IMG/VR virus record: IMGVR_UViG_3300030085_000726
Coordinates: 1-28,679 of that record
From: a virus
Length of the DNA stretch: 28,679 nucleotides
Direction: 5' to 3' (one strand)
Every line of letters starts with the position of its first letter. The first letter of the stretch is position 1. The position numbers were made by a program, and so were the translations under genes. A model generated the notes under the pieces. That model saw only the letters and a program-made list of their open reading frames with translations, had not been told where the DNA came from and searched no databases. This document shows positions 1-7,208 of this stretch, piece after piece.

Positions 1-234
1 CCCGGTGTTGTTAGAAAAAAGACATATCCAGATGGTACGGTAGAGACCCTGACTTATCCTTCTAGGTATAAATACTTTTTAGTTTTAGATGGTGAAATAA
101 TTAAAAGAAGTGATAGTTGGGATACTATTGAAAAAGCCTATGTAGATGAATGTGATTCTAGACATGGCGGTGGAACTGGTAGAATGATTGTAGGTAAACA
201 TAAATTAGAAAATCATGTAATAAAGACATTATGA
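1..234 (+). CDS. C-terminal fragment of unknown late protein
   Basis: The window opens inside a gene. Frame 1 is open from base 1 and ends with TGA at 232-234, giving 77 residues of a C-terminus that I do not recognise. The fragment is mixed charged and beta-type sequence without a membrane segment. It contains a Gly-rich turn (HGGGTGRMIVGKHKLENH) near the end. The stop overlaps the next start as ATGA, the coupling style used throughout this operon, which supports it as a real coding end. Function unknown; its position upstream of the lysis-like cassette suggests a late gene. Confidence 0.7.
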   Translation, partial: PGVVRKKTYPDGTVETLTYPSRYKYFLVLDGEIIKRSDSWDTIEKAYVDECDSRHGGGTGRMIVGKHKLENHVIKTL

Positions 235-338
235 ATAAGATTAAAAAACTAATAAAAAAATACCCAAATGACTATGAACTGGGTGCTAAAGTAAGGATGT
301 ACTTTTATGAAAAATGCAAATGTAAATGCAAATGTTAG
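231..338 (+). CDS. 35-aa basic peptide ending in a Cys-Lys repeat
   Basis: A short frame starts at the ATG that overlaps the previous stop (ATGA) and ends with TAG at 336-338. The product is 35 residues, Lys-rich at the N-terminus, and finishes with the striking tail EKCKCKCKC. No homologue is recognised. Translational coupling to the upstream gene and a start of the next gene inside its end make it plausible, but its size leaves it uncertain. The four alternating cysteines could bind metal or form disulfides; that is inference. Confidence 0.45.
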   Translation: MNKIKKLIKKYPNDYELGAKVRMYFYEKCKCKCKC

Positions 339-556
339 TACGAGTTATAATATTCCTGTTGTTTACATCTACAAATCTTAATTGTAGTTCTGGCTGGTCT
401 GTAGGGGGTTACGAGTTAACACCAACAGATACAAATACTGTATTTATAGAGATTATAGCAAAAGATTCAACAATGCATTGGTATGCTGGTAAGCTGTATC
501 ATGGAGATAATTATTGCATATTACATAATCAATGGGAAGAAGTAAGGATTCAATGA
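326..556 (+). CDS. small exported/membrane-anchored protein, lysis region
   Basis: A 76-residue protein (74 if the second ATG at 332 is used) begins with a basic-hydrophobic segment, MLVRVIIFLLFTSTNLNC, that looks like a signal peptide or N-terminal anchor. The cysteine that follows is not in a canonical lipobox, so lipoprotein processing is only possible. The rest is short and polar with two further cysteines. It lies in a string of tiny membrane proteins before the endolysin, so an envelope or lysis role (for example spanin-like) is a context inference, not a family match. Confidence 0.55.
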   Translation: MQMLVRVIIFLLFTSTNLNCSSGWSVGGYELTPTDTNTVFIEIIAKDSTMHWYAGKLYHGDNYCILHNQWEEVRIQ

Positions 557-876
557 GTGAAAAACCTAAAACAGCTCGCAGTTATAGAGGTGCTATTATT
601 GATGACAACGCTGTTATTTCTCTTAATATAAAGTTTCTTGCTAATGTATTTCTTGCAGTTGGTGCATTAATATATGGGTATTGGAAGGTTGAAACTAGAA
701 TTGCTTCTCTTGAAGGGAAAATGCTTGATGCTAATGAACAAATTGGGAACTTACTTGATAAACATATCGTGGAAGAAAGGATTGAAAGAGAAGAACTGGC
801 AGAGAAAGTAAAGTTTTATGAAAAAGAATTTAACATTAATCCACTTAGTTGGAATAAAAAAAGGAAAAGAAAATGA
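553..876 (+). CDS. small membrane protein with coiled coil, lysis cassette
   Basis: The 107-residue product has one hydrophobic segment at about residues 27-43 (FLANVFLAVGALIYGYW) followed by a charged, heptad-like helix to about residue 90 and a very basic end (NPLSWNKKRKRK). I chose the ATG at 553 because it overlaps the upstream stop as ATGA and has an AAGGAT ribosome site; an in-frame ATG at 532 would lengthen it by seven residues. The architecture (one membrane helix plus coiled coil) fits Rz-like or holin-associated proteins. It resembles small proteins common in marine phages, but the exact role is unknown. Confidence 0.7.
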   Translation: MSEKPKTARSYRGAIIDDNAVISLNIKFLANVFLAVGALIYGYWKVETRIASLEGKMLDANEQIGNLLDKHIVEERIEREELAEKVKFYEKEFNINPLSWNKKRKRK

Positions 877-1124
877 GTAAGGTAAATGATTTTCTTCTTC
901 AATTTGGCTCTGATAAATTTATGCATTTTATGGCAGGATCTGCTGGATTTGCAATTACAGAATCATGGATTGTATTGTTTATATTGGCTTTTGGTAAAGA
1001 ATTATATGACTATATTGATCATAAAGCATGGTCTAATAAAGATGTAATAGCGACTGTATTAGGCGGTATGTTTTCTTTTGTTTCTATGTATATTTGGAAC
1101 CTATTACCATTTAAGGTATTCTGA
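873..1124 (+). CDS. DUF2279/YfiM-like small membrane protein
   Basis: The 83-residue protein carries the pattern DKxxHFxAGSAGF, a hydrophobic helix, FGKELYD, then NKDVIATVLGGM and a second hydrophobic helix. This order (D-K-H, G-K-E-x-D, K-D, G-G) matches the small two-helix YfiM/DUF2279-type proteins often found near phage lysis genes. The start overlaps the previous stop (ATGA) and its own stop overlaps the next start (TGATG). Biochemical role is not established. Holin-like action is possible from size and membrane topology. Confidence 0.6.
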   Translation: MSKVNDFLLQFGSDKFMHFMAGSAGFAITESWIVLFILAFGKELYDYIDHKAWSNKDVIATVLGGMFSFVSMYIWNLLPFKVF

Positions 1125-1441
1125 TGGATTTTATGGCAGTATACGGTGAAGCAGGGATGATAGGTGTAGTAGGTGCAATGTTTGTGTATCTAGTAGTATC
1201 ACTATCTAATAAATCAGCAAAGCAACAAGAAACTCTAGAAGATTTAAAAACAGAAAATAGAGGTCAATCAGAAACCTTGGAAAACATGGAAGGCATGATT
1301 ATTAAATTAATTGAACGTTGGAACAAGTCTGATGATAAATTAGATAGAAAGTTTGATGCAATTACTAAAGAAATTAACGACTTAGATAATCAAATTAGCC
1401 GAGTAGAAGGTAGTCTATCTCGCATTAATGGAAAACACTAA
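1124..1441 (+). CDS. holin-like/Rz-like membrane protein with coiled coil
   Basis: The 105-residue product has one N-terminal membrane helix (about residues 9-28, GEAGMIGVVGAMFVYLVVSL) and then a long charged helix with heptad spacing to the C-terminus. This N-in or N-out single-helix plus coiled-coil layout is typical of small phage holins of the BhlA/UviB kind and of inner-membrane spanin subunits. No enzymatic motif is present. Start and stop both overlap neighbours, so it is translated as part of the cassette. Confidence 0.6.
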   Translation: MDFMAVYGEAGMIGVVGAMFVYLVVSLSNKSAKQQETLEDLKTENRGQSETLENMEGMIIKLIERWNKSDDKLDRKFDAITKEINDLDNQISRVEGSLSRINGKH

Positions 1442-1587
1442 TGGACAGTTTAAAGGTTTCTGGTGTATCTTTTATGAATTACGGCATACATCTTGCCGAA
1501 ATAAACTTGATACTACAATGTATTATAGGCATAATGACTATTGTGTATCTTACATACAAAATAAAAACAGTTAAAAATAGGAGTTAA
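1441..1587 (+). CDS. 48-aa holin-like membrane peptide
   Basis: The start overlaps the preceding stop as TAATG. The 48 residues contain one long hydrophobic stretch, INLILQCIIGIMTIVYLTY (about 21-39), preceded by a short polar N-terminus and followed by a basic tail (KIKTVKNRS). Size, single membrane helix and positive C-terminus are what small phage holins look like. The position in the membrane-protein string upstream of the endolysin supports this, but no sequence family is assigned. Confidence 0.55.
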   Translation: MDSLKVSGVSFMNYGIHLAEINLILQCIIGIMTIVYLTYKIKTVKNRS

Positions 1588-1589
1588 CT

Positions 1590-1766
1590 ATGTTAGCGAA
1601 GTTAATAGCAGATGATCTTTTATCAGATGAAAATGGTGCAGAGGTAATTGCTGAAATAAATAAATCAGTCGACATACCTATCATTTCAGAAGCTACAGAG
1701 CAAAAGATCCTTGAAGCACTTTGGAAAGTAATCAAAAGTGTACTTCTTAAAAAAATTGGTATATAA
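1590..1766 (+). CDS. 58-aa acidic helical protein of unknown function
   Basis: The frame starts at an ATG preceded by a good AGGAG ribosome site (ATAGGAGTTAACT) and ends with a TAA that overlaps the next start. The peptide is mostly helical with an acidic first half and a hydrophobic/basic end (WKVIKSVLLKKIGI). I do not recognise it. It links the lysis-like genes to the run of basic proteins. Confidence 0.55.
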   Translation: MLAKLIADDLLSDENGAEVIAEINKSVDIPIISEATEQKILEALWKVIKSVLLKKIGI

Positions 1767-2086
1767 TGCCTGCCAAGAGAAAATCAACTAAGAGAAGCTA
1801 TAAAACACCTGCGTGGCAAAGAAAAGCAGGTAAAAATCCTAAAGGCGGTTTAAATGCAAAAGGTAGAGCTTCTGCTAAAAGAGAGGGTAGCAATTTAAAA
1901 CCTCCTCTTAGTAAAGGCACTAGTCCTAGAAGAGTTAGTTTTGCTGCAAGGTTTGCAGGAATGAAAGGGCCAATGAAAGATTCAAAAGGAAGACCTACGA
2001 GAAAAGCATTAGCTTTAAAAAGATGGGGATTTGGTTCAGTTGCTGCAGCTAAAGCATTTGCAAAAAGACACAAAAAAAAGAAATAG
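1766..2086 (+). CDS. Lys-rich small protein, DUF6321-like
   Basis: The 106-residue product is extremely basic (many Lys/Arg, ending RHKKKK). It contains WQRKAGKNPKGGLNAKGRAS, then SNLKPPLSKGTSPRRVSF and GPMKDSKGRPTRKALALKRWGF. This series matches my memory of the DUF6321 family of marine viruses and bacteria (W-x-R-K-x-G-K-x-x-x-G-G-L-N-x-K-G-R). Function is not established; such proteins are candidates for DNA condensation or packaging. It is the first of four consecutive basic genes, which suggests a shared role in the virion. Confidence 0.65.
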   Translation: MPAKRKSTKRSYKTPAWQRKAGKNPKGGLNAKGRASAKREGSNLKPPLSKGTSPRRVSFAARFAGMKGPMKDSKGRPTRKALALKRWGFGSVAAAKAFAKRHKKKK

Positions 2087-2093
2087 GTAAATT

Positions 2094-2216
2094 ATGGCTA
2101 AAAAAGTTAGTTGGATGTGGGGAGGCAAAAAACATTATGGTACTCTCATAAGAGAAACTAAAACACATAAGTTTGCCAGAACCAAAAATGGTAAAGTAAA
2201 AAAGATTAAGAAATAA
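2094..2216 (+). CDS. 40-aa basic peptide in Lys-rich cluster
   Basis: A short frame, 40 residues, lies between two larger basic genes and its stop overlaps the next start (TAATG). It contains SWMWGGKKHYGTLIRETKTHKFARTKNGKVK-type sequence: a WGG turn, then basic strands, ending KVKKIKK. The composition matches its neighbours and the spacing leaves no other reading. Probably nucleic-acid binding; no family recognised. Confidence 0.5.
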   Translation: MAKKVSWMWGGKKHYGTLIRETKTHKFARTKNGKVKKIKK

Positions 2217-2602
2217 TGGCTACTGCTAAAAAGAGAGACCCTGCTAAGTGGGCAAGAGCAAAAGCTAAAGCTAAAAGAAAAATGGGTGGAAAACATTCTG
2301 CTAGAGCTATGCAGTTAGCTGTTAAATATTATAAAGATATGGGAGGTAGATACTCTGGTAAAAAATCTTCAAGTAATAAGCTATCTAAATGGTCAAAACA
2401 AAAATGGGATTATGTTAGCAAAGGAGATAAGAAAAAACCTAAAAAGAAACGTGGTCGTTATCTACCAGAATCAGTAAGAAAGAGCTTAACGCCTAGTCAA
2501 AAAGCATCTACTAACAGGCGAAAAAGAGCTGCTAGTGCTAAAGGCAGGGGTAAAGCTAAGTATAGTAAATCAATAGCAAGAAAAGTAAGGAGAGCAAAAT
2601 AA
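2216..2602 (+). CDS. Lys-rich protein, DUF5872-like
   Basis: The 128-residue protein is rich in Lys, Arg and Ala. It shows the order GGKHSARAMQLAVKYYKDMGG, KLSKWSKQKWDYVSKGD, RGRYLPESVRKSLTPSQKAS and TNRRKRAASAKG. This matches the DUF5872 layout (G-G-x-S-A-R-x-x-Q-L-A-V-x-x-Y, W-x-x-x-x-W, RYLP...LTP-x-x-K-A-x-T-N) known from marine viruses and bacteria. A DNA-binding or packaged role is likely from charge, but the family has no proven function. It sits in the four-gene basic cluster. Confidence 0.65.
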   Translation: MATAKKRDPAKWARAKAKAKRKMGGKHSARAMQLAVKYYKDMGGRYSGKKSSSNKLSKWSKQKWDYVSKGDKKKPKKKRGRYLPESVRKSLTPSQKASTNRRKRAASAKGRGKAKYSKSIARKVRRAK

Positions 2603-2769
2603 TGCCAATGGGTAAAGGAACATACGGATCAAGGGTTGGAAGACCTAAAAAGAAAAAATCAGGTAAACCAATGAAGAAAAAAGGTAAGTCAATGCTAACT
2701 AAAAAGCAAAAGACACTACCTAAAAAACTTCAAAGAATGATTGTTAAGTCAAAACGTAAAAAGAAATAA
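2602..2769 (+). CDS. 55-aa Lys-rich peptide (MGKGTYG/GRPKKKK type)
   Basis: Start overlaps the previous stop (TAATG) and the stop overlaps the endolysin start. The peptide begins PMGKGTYGSRVGRPKKKK, a signature I associate with short basic peptides of marine phages. It continues with alternating Lys runs and Met residues. The GRPKKKK piece resembles an AT-hook (G-R-P), which would suit minor-groove binding to this AT-rich genome; that is inference. Confidence 0.6.
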   Translation: MPMGKGTYGSRVGRPKKKKSGKPMKKKGKSMLTKKQKTLPKKLQRMIVKSKRKKK

Positions 2770-3167
2770 TGCCAAGATTAGGAAAAAGAAGTAAGCAAAG
2801 ACTTGAAGGAGTTGATGAAAGACTTGTACATCTTCTAAGTGAGGTTGTTAAGTACTTTGATATTACAGTTATTGAAGGAAAAAGAAGTCAAGAGCGACAA
2901 GATCAATTAGTTGCTGAAGGCAAAAGCAAAACAAAGTTTGGTAAACACGTTTTAGGCATGGCCGTTGATATAGCACCATATCCTATAGATTGGAAAGCTA
3001 GAGATGATTTTCATTATTTAGGTGGATGGATGTTAGCAACAGCAAATAGGCTAGGCTATAAAGTCCGTTGGGGAGGCGACTGGAATGCCAGTAGTCAATT
3101 TAAAGGACAACGTACTACCAAAGATAATAATTTTGATGATCTAGTACATTTTGAATTAATGGAATAA
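2769..3167 (+). CDS. endolysin, M15-family L-Ala-D-Glu peptidase type
   Basis: The 132-residue protein has the zinc peptidase M15 layout: EGKRSQERQDQLVAEGKSKT near residues 36-55, then KHVLGMAVDIAP (zinc ligands H60 and D67), a WGGDW segment near 101-105, and the C-terminal DDLVHFEL with D124 and H127 as catalytic acid and third zinc ligand. The length is that of single-domain phage endolysins of the M15C/VanY type that cut the peptide stem of peptidoglycan. There is no signal peptide, so export would need the holin-like genes upstream. The gene directly abuts the phosphoesterase. Confidence 0.85.
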   Translation: MPRLGKRSKQRLEGVDERLVHLLSEVVKYFDITVIEGKRSQERQDQLVAEGKSKTKFGKHVLGMAVDIAPYPIDWKARDDFHYLGGWMLATANRLGYKVRWGGDWNASSQFKGQRTTKDNNFDDLVHFELME

Positions 3168-3929
3168 ATGAAAAGAGCTGTAGTTATACCAGATCAACAT
3201 TTTCCTGTTCATGACATAAAAGCTATAGATATTGCATTGCAAGCAATTGAATATATCAAACCAGAAATATTTATTAATCTGGGTGATGTTGGTGAATGGG
3301 ATTCTGTTTCTGCTTGGAGATTTAAAGGTAAAAGATTGCCAAATCTTGAACATCAATTAATAGACGTAGATCTTGAAATAGAAAAAGTAAACAAAGGTAT
3401 TGACATGTTTGACAAAGTGCTTGATAAAATAGAATGCAAAGAGCGTTACATTTTAGCAGGTAATCATGATGAATGGTTAGATCATTTTGTAAATAAGCAT
3501 CCATATCTTAAAGGTTATACGTTTAAAGAAGCTTGCAGATGGGAAGAAAGAGGCTATCATTATTTATCTTACAATAAACCATTAAAGATAGGAAAGTTAA
3601 ACTTTATACATGGTGCATATGCTACAACTTATCATGCTAAAAAACATCTAGAAGCTTACGGTTCTAATATTGTTTATGGACATACTCACGATATTCAAAG
3701 ACATAGTTTAACTAAACTAGACTCTGGCACGATTGCAGCTTGGTCAATGGGTTGCTTAAAAGATATGAGACCAAATAAAAACAAATGGTTAAAAGGTAGA
3801 TTGCATAATTGGAATCATTGCTTTGGCATTGTAACATTTTTTGATAAGCCAAAAGGCAATTTTCAAATAGAACCAATAGAAATAGTAAACGGACAATGTA
3901 CATTTTGGGGGAAACAGTTTAATGCCTAA
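3168..3929 (+). CDS. calcineurin-like metallophosphoesterase
   Basis: The 253-residue protein shows the full metallophosphoesterase motif series: D9-x-H11 (PDQHFPVHD), GD at 39-40 (NLGDVGEWD), GNHDEW at 98-103, H148 (FIHGAY) and GHTHD at 171-175. These residues bind two metal ions. The substrate cannot be told; phage members act on nucleic acids or nucleotides in some cases. It follows the endolysin stop directly and its end overlaps the next structural gene by eight bases, so it is expressed late with the virion genes, unusual for a DNA-metabolism enzyme. Confidence 0.85.
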   Translation: MKRAVVIPDQHFPVHDIKAIDIALQAIEYIKPEIFINLGDVGEWDSVSAWRFKGKRLPNLEHQLIDVDLEIEKVNKGIDMFDKVLDKIECKERYILAGNHDEWLDHFVNKHPYLKGYTFKEACRWEERGYHYLSYNKPLKIGKLNFIHGAYATTYHAKKHLEAYGSNIVYGHTHDIQRHSLTKLDSGTIAAWSMGCLKDMRPNKNKWLKGRLHNWNHCFGIVTFFDKPKGNFQIEPIEIVNGQCTFWGKQFNA

Positions 3930-6522
3930 AGCATTATATCCAGTAAGAGATTTTAGTGGTGGTATTAATAATCTAAAAGATCCATCTGATATTCAAGATA
4001 ACGAATTGTCAGATGCTCAAAACATTATGTTTACTAGGCAAGGTGTAATTGATTCTGGTTTATCTATGAAAGATACAAGCAATAATAAAGTTGCTGCTTT
4101 AGATACTAGCCATATAGATGCGATAGAGGGCGGTTATGGATTAGGTTATTTTGAAACAGATCATTTTGCCGATGGAACAGCAAGGTCATTAACATTAACT
4201 GGAAATGCTGCAAATAGAGGATTTAGATTTGTAACAGATCCAAGTGCAAGAGATAATAAACATACTGTAACTGCATTTAGTGATGGAGACGATAAAGTAA
4301 ACTATAATCAAGGATCTAATGCTGTTGCTGGTACAGCTATAAATCTTCATAATTGGTTTCCTAGTGGAACAGAAATAATTCTCTCAGGTTTTAATATGGA
4401 TGGTTCTGGTGGTACAGGTTATGCTCAAACAATAGCAGATGGATCAATGGATGGAATTTATACAGTTATTGGTGGAAATGGCAGTACTGAAATATATTTA
4501 GATAGAGCAACTCCTCCTCAGATAGATACAGAATTAGGAGGAACTGGAGTAGCAAATATTTTATCATCATGTTCTGGAACAATGACTGGAATTTTATCAG
4601 GAGATAAAATAGTTTTAATAGCACATCCAGAAGAACACAAGATAGATGTGTATTCAAATAGTGTTACAGATTACACAGAAGATGCAATTACATTGCAAGG
4701 TTTTAGTACAGACGATCAATCTAGTAAAGTTTTATATTATAAATCTGAAGATCAAATTAGATGTTGCGATACTAATGTAGGAACTAAAGGTAAAATACAA
4801 TGGTTTGGTTGGATTTCAAGAACACATTTTAAAAGTAGTTTAAATAGTAAATCTTACTCTGGTTATTTTGCAAAAGACAATGATTTAGCACCTCCTACAG
4901 ATACTGGAAGTAACATGAAATACTTTAATGCAGGTGGAGATACGTTAACATATCCAGATGCAGGCGAAGGATTTACATTAAAAGTATTTTCATCTGGTTC
5001 TGTAGGTGCTATAGAGGGAGGTGAATATGAGTTTGCACAGTCTTTTATTTACGATGATAATCAAGAATCTTTATTAGCTCTTTATGGAAAAGATGATACT
5101 ACTAAAGCATCTACTCAAGATACTAGTTTAACTCATACAGATTTAGAGTCTTTAAAAATACAAATAGGTGCTAAAGGAGATTATGATTCTAGAATATCAG
5201 GTGGTAGAATATATATTCGTAAAAAAGATAGTGATGATGAGTTTACACTTCTTGTAGATATTGATCTTACAAAAGGAGCACGTACAAGTCTTGAAGGAGA
5301 CTTTACTGATTGGAAACAAAATTCTGGAGATGAACATTACATAGGTACATCTGTAACAGATTATTTAGAAGTAACAGAGTTAAGTTTATTAAACTATGAA
5401 ATTATTAATGGTTATCCGTCTAGTATATTTACTAATCATTTAGGTGGCGATGGTGAGAACTGGCAAGATGCAGTTGTATCTAATAATAGAGTTTTTGTTT
5501 GCAACGTTAGAACTGCTGACAAATCAAAAGGTTCTAATAAAATAGTAGGACATGCTAATGCTGCAGATTTAACTGTGCATCCTGATATGATAATGTATAG
5601 TATGCCAAATAGATTAGATACATTTCCATCATTTAATACTATTGATGCAGCCAAAGGGGATGCAGATCATTATATAGCCGTAGAGTCCTATGCTGATAGA
5701 TTATTAGCTTATAAACGTAACAGTATGGATATTATAAATATATCTTCACCAAGTGATGCTAACTGGTTTTTAGAAGACACAAAAAACCTTATGGGCGTAG
5801 AACATCATGGTGCAGTTTATAAAACTCAATACGGTGTTGTTTGGGTAAATAAAAATGGTTTGTATTTATATACAGGAAATGCAATACAGAATTTGTCTGA
5901 AAATAAAATAGATGATGATGTTTGGGGTACATTTTTTTCTAACAATACAATTATTATATATGATGAATTAAAAAGCTTAGTGTATGTTATAAAAAACTGT
6001 ACGAGTGATGGTGATGCTTACGCATACGATTTAAAAAGAGGTAACTTTACATTCTTAAAAGATTTTACACATGATGGTATAACAAATCCTGTTGTTTCTA
6101 ACTTAACATCTTCTAGTCAATCTCTTGTAGCGATTGATGCAGGAAGTAGTCTAGAGTTTTATCAACATAATAGAACTCCAGTTGCAATGCAGAATATAAG
6201 TTTTAAGACAAAGAATTTTGATTTTAATCAGCCAAATAGAATTAAGAAACTGTACGCTGTTCATGTTGAATACAAAAGCACAGCAGATATATCTTCAAAA
6301 ATAAAATATAGCAAAAATGGTGGATACAGTTTTGAATCTTTTTCATCAGGTTCTAGTACAACAGGTACTAATAACTGGATAAAAGGTAAGTGGTCTTTAG
6401 ATACACCAGCAGAAAGTTCTACGTATATGCTTGAATTAGATACTACAACAACAAGTGCTACTGTTTTTATAAACAATATAACGTTTGAATACAGACTTGT
6501 TAAAAAGTTGGAAAATGTATAA
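3922..6522 (+). CDS. virion structural protein, tail nozzle-like
   Basis: The 866-residue product begins PVRDFSGGINNLKDPSDIQD followed by NELSDAQNIMFTRQGVI. The pattern G-G-I/L, then P, D-N-E, a conserved N and a G is shared by podovirus nozzle/tail-tubular-B-type proteins, whose N-termini read GGI...N...G. The rest is beta-rich with many Gly, Ser, Thr and Asp, as expected for a beta-propeller-like tail protein. A ribosome site (GGGGGAAA) precedes the ATG. It is the first large gene after the endolysin module. The assignment to nozzle rather than another tail or stabilisation protein is moderate. Confidence 0.6.
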   Translation: MPKALYPVRDFSGGINNLKDPSDIQDNELSDAQNIMFTRQGVIDSGLSMKDTSNNKVAALDTSHIDAIEGGYGLGYFETDHFADGTARSLTLTGNAANRGFRFVTDPSARDNKHTVTAFSDGDDKVNYNQGSNAVAGTAINLHNWFPSGTEIILSGFNMDGSGGTGYAQTIADGSMDGIYTVIGGNGSTEIYLDRATPPQIDTELGGTGVANILSSCSGTMTGILSGDKIVLIAHPEEHKIDVYSNSVTDYTEDAITLQGFSTDDQSSKVLYYKSEDQIRCCDTNVGTKGKIQWFGWISRTHFKSSLNSKSYSGYFAKDNDLAPPTDTGSNMKYFNAGGDTLTYPDAGEGFTLKVFSSGSVGAIEGGEYEFAQSFIYDDNQESLLALYGKDDTTKASTQDTSLTHTDLESLKIQIGAKGDYDSRISGGRIYIRKKDSDDEFTLLVDIDLTKGARTSLEGDFTDWKQNSGDEHYIGTSVTDYLEVTELSLLNYEIINGYPSSIFTNHLGGDGENWQDAVVSNNRVFVCNVRTADKSKGSNKIVGHANAADLTVHPDMIMYSMPNRLDTFPSFNTIDAAKGDADHYIAVESYADRLLAYKRNSMDIINISSPSDANWFLEDTKNLMGVEHHGAVYKTQYGVVWVNKNGLYLYTGNAIQNLSENKIDDDVWGTFFSNNTIIIYDELKSLVYVIKNCTSDGDAYAYDLKRGNFTFLKDFTHDGITNPVVSNLTSSSQSLVAIDAGSSLEFYQHNRTPVAMQNISFKTKNFDFNQPNRIKKLYAVHVEYKSTADISSKIKYSKNGGYSFESFSSGSSTTGTNNWIKGKWSLDTPAESSTYMLELDTTTTSATVFINNITFEYRLVKKLENV

Positions 6523-7196
6523 TGGATAGAGTTAGCAGAAGATTAACCGATTTAAAACAAAACAAGATACACGTAGCTAGATATAAGCCGTCTGTTGCTA
6601 TTTTAAAAGAAGGTGAAGAAGTATTGTATGTTAGAAAAGATGGAATACTATCTAGATATAGAAAAGAGCAAGGTATTCTTTGGCGATCAGATATGTTTAA
6701 GAATGAAGACATTATATCAAAGGGTACAATAAGAACTAAAAATTTACAGTATGATACTAAGTTTATAGATCATCGTATGTTTGTGCATAACTTTCAAGAT
6801 GATATATCAACATCAGAAGTATTTCTTCCTTGGTTTTCTATAACCGAACAAACAGGTATGGATCAAGAGTACACAGCATATTTAACACCATATACAATGA
6901 GTTGCGAAAAGATTTTATTTAGACCAGAAACATTAACAGATACTAGTGCAGATCTTACTTTTAAAATTAAAAAACAAGATGATGGTGATGCTACTGTAGA
7001 TACTGTTGCAACAGCTACGTATACTGCAACTCTTGCAAGTAATACATCTATAGTAGTTAATCGATCTGATTTTGATAATCCTCCTACAGTAGGAGCAAAA
7101 GATAAAGTCGCTATATCTGTACAGGCAGGAGCAGATCCTTCTGGTGAAATAGATTGGTATGTAACATCAGTTTGGAAAACAGAAATACAAGTTTAA
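6522..7196 (+). CDS. virion protein with C-terminal beta-sandwich-like domain
   Basis: The 224-residue protein starts at a TAATG overlap. Residues 1-80 are basic and helix/strand mixed; from about residue 100 it becomes a beta-type domain (SITEQTGMDQEYTAYLTPY, ILFRPETLTDTSADLTFKIK, ... EIDWYVTSVWKTEI). The closing strand DWYVTSVWK recalls C-terminal domains of marine phage tail or head decoration proteins. That suggests a surface-exposed adaptor, fiber or decoration protein; I cannot choose between them. It is followed by the internal-protein genes. Confidence 0.5.
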   Translation: MDRVSRRLTDLKQNKIHVARYKPSVAILKEGEEVLYVRKDGILSRYRKEQGILWRSDMFKNEDIISKGTIRTKNLQYDTKFIDHRMFVHNFQDDISTSEVFLPWFSITEQTGMDQEYTAYLTPYTMSCEKILFRPETLTDTSADLTFKIKKQDDGDATVDTVATATYTATLASNTSIVVNRSDFDNPPTVGAKDKVAISVQAGADPSGEIDWYVTSVWKTEIQV

Positions 7197-7208
7197 TAGG
7201 AGATAGTA

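Noticed and set aside
1798-2073. 91-codon minus-strand frame opposite the DUF6321-like gene
   Set aside because: It is a mirror of Lys codons (hydrophobic Leu/Phe-rich product), typical for the complement of a basic gene.
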